This document shows positions 1 to 5,007 of a DNA stretch of 6,695 nt, one piece after another; the first letter of the stretch is position 1; every line of letters begins with the position of its first letter. Below the pieces are notes generated by a model, which made no database searches, was not told where the DNA came from, and saw nothing but the letters and a program-made list of their open reading frames with translations. Location of the stretch: NCBI GenBank assembly GCA_029856615.1, contig JAHKLF010000084.1, positions 1-6,695 of the forward strand. The letters run 5' to 3'. The DNA comes from Candidatus Njordarchaeota archaeon. Lineage in GTDB: Archaea > Asgardarchaeota > Njordarchaeia > Njordarchaeales > Njordarchaeaceae. The translations under genes and the position numbers were made by a program.

Positions 1-215
1 TAAAGAATAATTGATAGAATAACGGCAACAACAGTCGCCATTAAGTAAGTATGAAAAATTCCATGCACTGGTCCCTTATTTAGTACAAATAAATAATATG
101 CTGGTTCTATATCAATAATTACTGAAGCTATGCAGATGATGATAATATCAATAAATGGAAATAATAGCAATCCAATCAAGAGTGCTGGACCTAGATGAAA
201 TGGTGTAAATGGCAA
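1..215 (-). CDS. Small membrane protein, possible membrane-bound metal-dependent hydrolase (partial, N-terminal 71 codons)
   Basis: An open frame on the minus strand runs from a TTG codon at 215-213 off the left edge of the window, giving 71 codons. The start LPFTPFHLGP (read as MPFTPFHLGP) is a recognisable N-terminus of an uncharacterised archaeal and bacterial membrane protein family often annotated as metal-dependent hydrolase. Polar residues typical of such a site are visible: His7, Asp35, Glu37, His51 and His55 (the last two in VHGIFHTYL). They lie between hydrophobic helices at about 11-35 and 57-71+. The TTG start is chosen because a GAGGGT Shine-Dalgarno-like motif (227-222) lies six bases upstream and because the family begins at MPFTPFH. 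The only other upstream in-frame start, TTG at 239-237, would add eight unconserved residues. The family assignment is from memory of conserved residues, and no enzymatic function is claimed. The C-terminus lies outside the window. Confidence 0.62.
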   Translation of the reverse strand, partial: MPFTPFHLGPALLIGLLLFPFIDIIIICIASVIIDIEPAYYLFVLNKGPVHGIFHTYLMATVVAVILSIIL

Positions 216-385
216 AGTATTACCCTCGGAATAATCCAAAGTAGATTCAAATTAAGTAGTAAAAATGCCTATAATAATGTCACTAATTATAACGCTCATT
301 AATTTTTCTCATCACTTAAAATTAAATCAAGAAGTAGTTTTTATGTGCATCAATCATAATTTTGGAGTATTATTATTTCGGAGAA

Positions 386-403
386 AAAGCATAAGTTTTT
401 ATA
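386..403 (+). promoter_or_regulatory. Archaeal TATA-box promoter for the structured RNA
   Basis: TTTTTATA at 396-403 is preceded by an A-rich BRE-like stretch (about 386-395). Archaeal transcription usually begins about 24-28 bases downstream of the TATA centre, which predicts a start at about 424-428. The first base of the 12-bp hairpin of the downstream RNA is 428. This placement is independent support for a dedicated transcript. Confidence 0.5.
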
Positions 404-425
404 GTATACCTTGCTTGCTTATTAT

Positions 426-532
426 TTGCGCCACTTTTCGCAAGAAGAGTGGCGCGGGCGGGGAGTACTAGTAGAGACTAACCAGGGGTGACCTTGGTTT
501 TGACTCTCTATTATTACTTCCCGTCTTATTTC
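426..532 (+). ncRNA. Candidate structured non-coding RNA: two adjacent GNRA-capped hairpins
   Basis: Hairpin 1 is a gap-free 12-bp stem, 428-439 paired with 444-455, closed by a GCAA tetraloop (440-443). Hairpin 2 follows with no spacer. Its lower stem pairs 456-477 with 505-526, with 21 of 22 positions pairing (only 468/514 mismatched). An asymmetric internal loop follows (CT at 478-479 against TTGAC at 500-504), then an 8-bp upper stem, 480-487 with 492-499, closed by a GTGA tetraloop (488-491). Both loops are GNRA only when read on the plus strand. At least six G-U pairs (436/447, 456/526, 458/524, 463/519, 471/511, 485/494) would become A-C mismatches on the other strand, so the plus strand is the likely sense. 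A TATA box sits at the right distance upstream and a U-rich stretch follows. It is GC-rich in an AT-rich region, as structured RNAs of thermophiles often are. It does not look like a tRNA, 5S, SRP RNA, RNase P RNA or box C/D guide. It faces the 3' end of an antiparallel gene, so a riboswitch is unlikely. Identity unknown. Confidence 0.6.
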
Positions 533-537
533 TTATC
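524..537 (+). terminator. U-rich 3' end of the structured RNA
   Basis: The lower stem of hairpin 2 runs directly into TCTTATTTCTTATC. Archaeal termination typically occurs at short U-rich runs, so a transcript starting near 426 would be expected to end here, giving an RNA of roughly 105-110 nucleotides. A weak AT-only inverted repeat (526-532 with 538-544) also overlaps this stretch. Confidence 0.35.
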
Positions 538-538
538 G

Positions 539-548
539 AAATAAAAAT
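539..548 (-). terminator. Possible T-tract terminator of the permease gene
   Basis: On the minus strand this reads ATTTTTATTT, about 70 bases past the permease stop codon. Such a T-run is the usual archaeal termination signal. It lies just before the region complementary to the structured RNA, so termination here would keep permease transcripts from running antisense into that RNA. Confidence 0.3.
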
Positions 549-618
549 TCTGTAAAGCATTTAGATAACGATATGTTTATTACTTCTTTCTAAGCGTTGA
601 AATCGACTCTCCTAGGCG

Positions 619-2193
619 TTATGTTCGCTTTTTATCCGCTCGTATAGCCTCAATCAGAACTAATGATCCGAAAATTAGGACAAGTATCGTAGCTATGAGC
701 GAGGACAGCCACGCTACGAAAGTTATGCTGTTAAGAATCATAAAAATGTTTAATACTGTAACCAAAATGAGAAACATTAAAGCTACACCGATTCTTCTTT
801 TCCCTTTACTATCCTTCATAAGCCATGGTAAAATTAGGATAAATAACCCACCTCCCGCGTTTCCAGCGATACCTAGCGCATCTGCGGCGATTCTTGTTAC
901 ATCAAAGACTTCTAATCCTATGACTATTAGTGTTACCAATACTGCTATAATTACCCATAAAGGACTTCTACTCATCCCTAGATCTAATTCTAGCCTATCT
1001 GATAAAGTATCAGTAAATCCAAGAAATGCCACTGAGACCGAGACAAGTGCAAATATATTAGCTAGCACAATCACTAGAAATCCCAATTGGGTAATTCCAA
1101 TAAGCTCTAATTTTCTTGCTAATGCAATGAATGCATGCTCCCTATTCATATTTGACATAAAAAGAATCGATGCATCTACGGAAAATAAGATTGTTAATGA
1201 AAATACTAGATACGCTGTTAATGATAAGAGTATAGCTATAAGCGTGGCTATTCTCCCCTTCTTAAGATCGCTAACTATCCAATTATAAACGAGTATATTA
1301 TAAACTCCCGAACCTACATACATAAAGACAATGATTGCTATTGCAGCAACCAAGCTTTGAAGTGTCCTTGGGAATATTGGCATGCTCGTAGAAAGGGCTC
1401 CTCGCATGGAGATTATTATGAATGCTAAGATGGGTGTAAGAGTAATTAAAACTAATTTAAAAGCACTCATATAAGCTCCAACTTTATGCGTTGGTAATAT
1501 ATTCTCATTAATCGGCAAACTAATATACATTTTCCAGAATTTCTCGGGGAAGAACTCTCCTATTATGAGAGAAACTGTGAATGCCAAAGATCCTAGGATA
1601 ATCTCCACCACAGAATTTGTAAAAACAAATTTCAAAATCCCTATTGTAATAATCCAAAGAGATATCATTAGGAGTAGCTTCAGGAAAAATTCATACGAAG
1701 TTGCATTCTTATAGATAATCATCCTTCTTAATCGCACAAAGAAGACTACCGTTAAAGCGAATAAAATGATCCCGATCATTAAAACCAAGAATGATTGCTC
1801 ATAAGATATATAGGATGCCAATTGAATAAGCGATTTTAGTCCATACAATATGTATACTATATCCGCTGGGATAACATATAGCAATATTCCAAGAGTAAAT
1901 GCTAAATGACCATATAATCTCAAACCCGACCTTCGTAGGCCTTCATCATAGAGAATAAGACCTGGTTTTATCTTGGAAATCTCCTTTAAATAAGCCGAAA
2001 TACTATCGAGCATTCTGGTATATATAACATAGAAAACACAGGCAAAAGCTATTAGAAGAAGAACCAACATTATACTACCCGTATCAATGGCCACAAATGG
2101 TAACGCTAAGATGCCACCACCAACTATTATTCCTGCACTGTAAAATCCCAAGATGAGTATTCTGAGACGATCTTTTTGATCCTTTGCGCTCAC
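619..2193 (-). CDS. APC-superfamily permease, aromatic/neutral amino-acid transporter-like
   Basis: The 524-residue protein is almost entirely hydrophobic, with about 12-14 predicted membrane spans (roughly 11-35, 40-60, 95-115, 134-154, 168-190, 194-213, 243-263, 281-301, 315-337, 366-395, 411-431, 434-458, 467-488, 491-514). The first span carries GGGILALPF (25-33), the unwound TM1 substrate/ion-binding signature of the APC fold and especially of the aromatic amino acid permease (HAAAP) branch, where GxGILALP is usual. AFLGFTDTLSD (389-399) resembles the FLG-x-x-x-x-x-x-D region of that branch. Substrate cannot be read from sequence; amino acid uptake is the default guess. The GTG start at 2193-2191 has an AGGGG motif (2204-2200) six bases upstream and no better in-frame start exists. 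The N-terminus (SAKDQKDR) is short and charged. It is divergent from the oxidase-kinase operon and separated from it by 216 bases, so shared regulation is possible but not shown. A plus-strand open frame at 695-1288 is its shadow. Confidence 0.82.
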   Translation of the reverse strand: MSAKDQKDRLRILILGFYSAGIIVGGGILALPFVAIDTGSIMLVLLLIAFACVFYVIYTRMLDSISAYLKEISKIKPGLILYDEGLRRSGLRLYGHLAFTLGILLYVIPADIVYILYGLKSLIQLASYISYEQSFLVLMIGIILFALTVVFFVRLRRMIIYKNATSYEFFLKLLLMISLWIITIGILKFVFTNSVVEIILGSLAFTVSLIIGEFFPEKFWKMYISLPINENILPTHKVGAYMSAFKLVLITLTPILAFIIISMRGALSTSMPIFPRTLQSLVAAIAIIVFMYVGSGVYNILVYNWIVSDLKKGRIATLIAILLSLTAYLVFSLTILFSVDASILFMSNMNREHAFIALARKLELIGITQLGFLVIVLANIFALVSVSVAFLGFTDTLSDRLELDLGMSRSPLWVIIAVLVTLIVIGLEVFDVTRIAADALGIAGNAGGGLFILILPWLMKDSKGKRRIGVALMFLILVTVLNIFMILNSITFVAWLSSLIATILVLIFGSLVLIEAIRADKKRT

Positions 2194-2205
2194 TATGAAC
2201 CCCTG

Positions 2206-2261
2206 AGCTATAGACTAATATAGCTATAATACGCTAACTGGCACGAATTGATGGGAGCTAT
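2206..2261. repeat. Three AGCTAT hexamers in the divergent promoter region
   Basis: AGCTAT occurs at 2206-2211, 2222-2227 and 2256-2261. The first copy also forms a 6-bp inverted repeat with ATAGCT at 2220-2225 (8-base spacer). The copies lie immediately upstream of the permease start and overlap an AT-rich stretch that could be its TATA region (minus-strand TTATAGCTATATTA, about 2231-2218). They could be an operator, but the motif is short and AT-rich enough to recur by chance. Confidence 0.2.
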
Positions 2262-2349
2262 GAAGACTGCATAAAAAATGCTCACGATGTTCTTATGACT
2301 AAAAGCTCCATTATAAAGATTACCTCATTACACTTCCTAGTTTTTATTT

Positions 2350-2364
2350 GGAAATTCTTAAAAA
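2350..2364 (+). promoter_or_regulatory. BRE/TATA promoter of the oxidase-CCG-kinase operon
   Basis: GGAAAT (2350-2355) matches the archaeal BRE pattern and is followed by CTTAAAAA (2357-2364) as the TATA element. The expected transcription start is near 2385-2388, leaving a leader of about 22-25 bases that contains the GTGGGG ribosome-binding motif (2396-2401) ahead of the TTG start at 2410. No other strong promoter is seen before the two downstream genes, which are tightly spaced. Confidence 0.5.
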
Positions 2365-2409
2365 CCGCCAAAGATTTTCTCATTATGAATACTTCGTGGG
2401 GTTGATTTC

Positions 2410-3837
2410 TTGATAAGAGAAATGATAAGTCAGAAGGAAAAGAAATTTGAAGGTATTTATAATGATTTGGTTGAACTCATAGGTGCTAGAAAAGTATCAA
2501 ACAAAATCGTAGATCTTCTCTCCTATAGTCATGATTACTGGCCTATAACATTATTCTGGTTACTGGAAGGCAAAGTTCCATCCCTACCAGACGTAGTAGT
2601 ATTTCCAGAGAAAACAGAAGATGTAGTAAAAGTTGTTCGGTATGCTTACGAAAACGATGTACCCTTGTATCCATATGGTGGGGGTACTGGGGTACTAGGT
2701 GGCGCCGTACCAGAGTACGGCGGCATTGTAATCGATCTTAAGAAGATGCGTAAGATCCAAATATTTGAGGAAGATCTCATTGTTGAGGTTGAGGCTGGAG
2801 TTAATGGTATGCTTCTTGAAACACACCTAAATAAGAAAGGTTTCACATTAGGTCATTTTCCACAATCATTATACTCATCAACAGTAGGAGGATGGATAAG
2901 CACGAAAGCTATAGGGCAATTCTCAACGAAGTATGGTGGCATTGAGAATATGTTGATCGGTTTAGAAGTTGTCGTTCCACCCGGAGAAATATTGCATTTC
3001 AAGCCAAATCCCCGTGCTGCGGTAGGTCCCGATCTCAAAGGATTATTCATAGAAGCTGAAGGAATGCTTGGAATAATAACGCGCGCATATCTCAGGATAT
3101 GGCCATATCCAGAGAAGCGTATTCTCATGTCCTTTATCAGTGATACACTTGCAGATGCGCTTGAAGCAGTTAAAAACATTTTAAGACGAGGCGCTAAGCC
3201 CGCCGTAATAAGGATTTATGATAAAGTTGAAACAAGGAAATGGTTTCACATGATTAAGAGAGCAAAAGGTAAAGTCGGAACCATAATTATCTTAGAAGGG
3301 GATAGTATTTTAGTGGAAGCAGAAAAACACATTGTAGAAGAAGAGTTCAAGGACGCAATACCTACTGGCGAGGAACCAGCAAAATACTGGTTAGAAAAAA
3401 GATTTGATGTCAAAGAATTACCAGAGTTTCTCCCCTTAGGCATTGTAATCGATACAATAGAAGTGTCTGTTCCATGGTCTAAAGCCGTTGATTTATATAA
3501 TGACGTGATAAACGCCATGAGAAATGTTGAGGGTACATTAATTGCATTTGCGCATGCGTCACATTTCTATCCACAAGGAGTGTGCTTCTATTTCATATTT
3601 GGAGGAATTCCACCTAAAGAAAAAAGTCCCTTAGATTATTATAGAGAAATTTGGAACGCAACTATGCGGGCTACATTAAGAAATGGTGGATCAATAAGTC
3701 ATCACCATGGAATAGGGAGAATGAGAGCAATGTGGATTGCTGAAGATTTGGGTAAAAGCATATTTACCTTTCTTAAAAAAATCAAGAGTGCCGTTGATGA
3801 GAAGAACATAATGAATAGAGGAAACATGGGGGTGTAA
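2410..3837 (+). CDS. FAD-linked oxidase of the AGPS/GlcD family, probable phospho-polyol (glycerol phosphate) dehydrogenase
   Basis: The 475-residue protein has a PCMH-type FAD-binding domain at about 56-236 and a FAD-linked oxidase C-terminal domain at about 240-470. The pyrophosphate-binding loop is PYGGGTGVLGG (88-98). Several segments follow alkyl-DHAP synthase rather than plain glycolate or lactate oxidases: TLGHFPQS (146-153), STVGGWISTKA (157-167), GPDLKGLFIEAEGMLGIIT (206-224), PAVIRIYD (264-271, with Arg268 at a position I equate with the substrate-binding Arg of AGPS), EVSVPW (351-356), HASHFYPQGVCFYF (382-395) and the SHHHGIGRMR active-site stretch (430-439). Length fits a GlcD-type enzyme; the N-terminal extension of eukaryotic AGPS is absent. 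Archaea build ether lipids from glycerol-1-phosphate, so ether-lipid synthesis is an unlikely role. With an Fe-S electron acceptor and a kinase in the same operon, oxidation of a phosphorylated polyol such as glycerol-3-phosphate to DHAP is the better inference. The TTG start is preferred because GGGG (2398-2401) lies eight bases upstream; the ATG at 2422 is too far from it. Lactate or glycolate dehydrogenase remains possible. Confidence 0.8.
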   Translation: MIREMISQKEKKFEGIYNDLVELIGARKVSNKIVDLLSYSHDYWPITLFWLLEGKVPSLPDVVVFPEKTEDVVKVVRYAYENDVPLYPYGGGTGVLGGAVPEYGGIVIDLKKMRKIQIFEEDLIVEVEAGVNGMLLETHLNKKGFTLGHFPQSLYSSTVGGWISTKAIGQFSTKYGGIENMLIGLEVVVPPGEILHFKPNPRAAVGPDLKGLFIEAEGMLGIITRAYLRIWPYPEKRILMSFISDTLADALEAVKNILRRGAKPAVIRIYDKVETRKWFHMIKRAKGKVGTIIILEGDSILVEAEKHIVEEEFKDAIPTGEEPAKYWLEKRFDVKELPEFLPLGIVIDTIEVSVPWSKAVDLYNDVINAMRNVEGTLIAFAHASHFYPQGVCFYFIFGGIPPKEKSPLDYYREIWNATMRATLRNGGSISHHHGIGRMRAMWIAEDLGKSIFTFLKKIKSAVDEKNIMNRGNMGV

Positions 3838-3840
3838 AAG

Positions 3841-4989
3841 ATGGGTAAGATAGGATGGTTGCTTGAGGCAATAAAGGGAAGCGCTTTTGGTACTAAATTA
3901 ACCGCTCTAAAAAAATTCTTGCTTGAGAAATCTAAAGTTGATGACTTAACAAAATGCGCGCTATGTCCTAACATGTGTAGGTTCGCATGTCCAGTATCTA
4001 TAGTTGATGCTAAAGAAACCACCTCCCCTGCTGGAAAGGCAAGAATAGCATTATTATTAAGGAGTAATCATTTAGAAAGAAACTCCGATAATGCTCTCCC
4101 CCTATATTATTGTATCAGTTGCAATGTATGCTCGATATGGTGCATGTTTGGCTTCTCAGTTGCTGAATTAATCAGGCCACTAAGAGCTCAGCTTTTTAAG
4201 GAAGGAATTTATCCAGATTCATTGAAGGATCCTCTAGAAAATTTGAAAAGCCATCATAATCCATTTGGATTTAAAATTAAAAACACTAATACTGGATGTG
4301 GAGACACCTTATTCATAGGCGGGTGTTTTCTTAGGAAATTTTATCCGAATGCTGCTGAAAAGATAAAAGCTGTACTGAAAAAACTGGGTTATGATGTCTT
4401 TGAGTTATCAGAGGAATTCTGCTGTGGCTACTTAGCTTACGAAATCGGAGACGAAGAGCTATTCCTAGAAATAGCGAGAAATAACGCAGATAAACTCAAT
4501 TCAACCCACGCTAAAACGGTGATAATGGCATGTCCGACTTGTGTTTACGTTTACAGAGAACTCTATCCTAAATATAAAATCAAGTTAAAAGCGAAGGTAT
4601 ATCATACCTCGGAGGTTATAATGATGAATATTGATAAACTAGAATTCTTAGAAAGGAGAGAAATTGTAACTATTCATGACCCTAGTAAACTCGCTGTAGG
4701 ACTAGATAAACCAGACATAATAAGAGAGATTCTAAGCAGAATACCAGGATTAATGGTAAGACTTCCAATGCGGTATGGTAAAAATACATTTAGCTGTGGT
4801 AGTGAAGGTCTTCTATTGCACTGGATAGATAATGAATTGGAAAAAGAAATAAATCTAGAGAGAGCAAAAGAACTAGAAGAGGAGTCTAATATTATAATTA
4901 CTGCGTCATATATTTGTAAAAAGGGATTAGAAGGAGATAATAGGAGAGTTTACGATTTAGTGGAATACATATTTGATTCAATTAAATAG
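3841..4989 (+). CDS. Iron-sulfur CCG-domain protein (GlpC/GlcF/HdrD-like), electron-transfer partner of the flavoprotein
   Basis: The 382-residue protein begins with a two-cluster ferredoxin-like domain. Its cysteines are C39, C42, C46, C50 followed by Pro (C-x2-C-x3-C-x3-CP) and C91, C94, C97, C101 (C-x2-C-x2-C-x3-C). A complete first CCG domain follows: C162-x31-C194-C195-x35-C231-x2-C234, matching the five-cysteine pattern of HdrB/HdrD-type proteins that bind a 4Fe-4S or noncubane cluster. The second CCG domain (about 275-365) is recognisable but degraded: HDPSK, SCG and ASYIC stand where HDPCH, CCG and ACPxC are usual, leaving C319 and C359. Proteins of this family accept electrons from GlcD- or GlpA-type flavoproteins and pass them toward the quinone pool. 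No transmembrane helix is visible; the N-terminal stretch (about 5-28) could be an amphipathic membrane-binding helix, an inference only. The start ATG lies three bases after the oxidase stop, with GGGGGTG (3828-3834) at the end of the oxidase gene as ribosome-binding site, so the two are likely translationally coupled and form a complex. Confidence 0.85.
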   Translation: MGKIGWLLEAIKGSAFGTKLTALKKFLLEKSKVDDLTKCALCPNMCRFACPVSIVDAKETTSPAGKARIALLLRSNHLERNSDNALPLYYCISCNVCSIWCMFGFSVAELIRPLRAQLFKEGIYPDSLKDPLENLKSHHNPFGFKIKNTNTGCGDTLFIGGCFLRKFYPNAAEKIKAVLKKLGYDVFELSEEFCCGYLAYEIGDEELFLEIARNNADKLNSTHAKTVIMACPTCVYVYRELYPKYKIKLKAKVYHTSEVIMMNIDKLEFLERREIVTIHDPSKLAVGLDKPDIIREILSRIPGLMVRLPMRYGKNTFSCGSEGLLLHWIDNELEKEINLERAKELEEESNIIITASYICKKGLEGDNRRVYDLVEYIFDSIK

Positions 4990-4995
4990 TAATTC

Positions 4996-5003
4996 AGGGT
5001 GAG
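4996..5003 (+). promoter_or_regulatory. Ribosome-binding site that sets the kinase start at ATG 5008
   Basis: AGGGTGAG contains GGTGA, complementary to the archaeal 16S 3' end, five bases before ATG 5008. An in-frame GTG at 4999 lies inside this motif and would have no binding site of its own, so the longer reading with MRI in front is unlikely. Confidence 0.65.
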
Positions 5004-5007
5004 AATA

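Noticed and set aside
133..145. ATGATGA on the plus strand resembling box C
   Set aside because: It lies inside the coding frame of the left-edge gene and no downstream CTGA box follows.
300..320. Box C-like GTGATGA on the minus strand (315-309), possible C/D guide RNA
   Set aside because: No box D (CTGA) is found at a suitable distance on that strand, so a C/D sRNA is not supported.
265..471. Plus-strand 68-codon open frame
   Set aside because: No homology is recognisable, its composition is unlike the real genes, there is no good ribosome-binding site, and its end runs through the 12-bp hairpin and into hairpin 2 of the RNA candidate.
428..526. The hairpins as a transcription terminator for the minus-strand permease gene
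   Set aside because: On the minus strand the G-U pairs become A-C mismatches and the loops are no longer GNRA; archaeal termination relies on T-tracts, and one is already present at 539-548.
695..1288. Plus-strand 197-codon open frame
   Set aside because: It is antisense to the permease, whose membrane-protein translation is clearly the coding one; the plus-strand translation shows no family motifs.
2269..2281. Small palindrome GCAT-AAAAA-ATGC in the divergent gap
   Set aside because: Four-base arms in AT-rich DNA are expected by chance; it may overlap a weak minus-strand TATA element but this cannot be settled.
2646..4022. Minus-strand open frames opposite the oxidase and the start of the CCG gene
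   Set aside because: They are shadows of strongly conserved plus-strand genes and their translations show no recognisable protein features.
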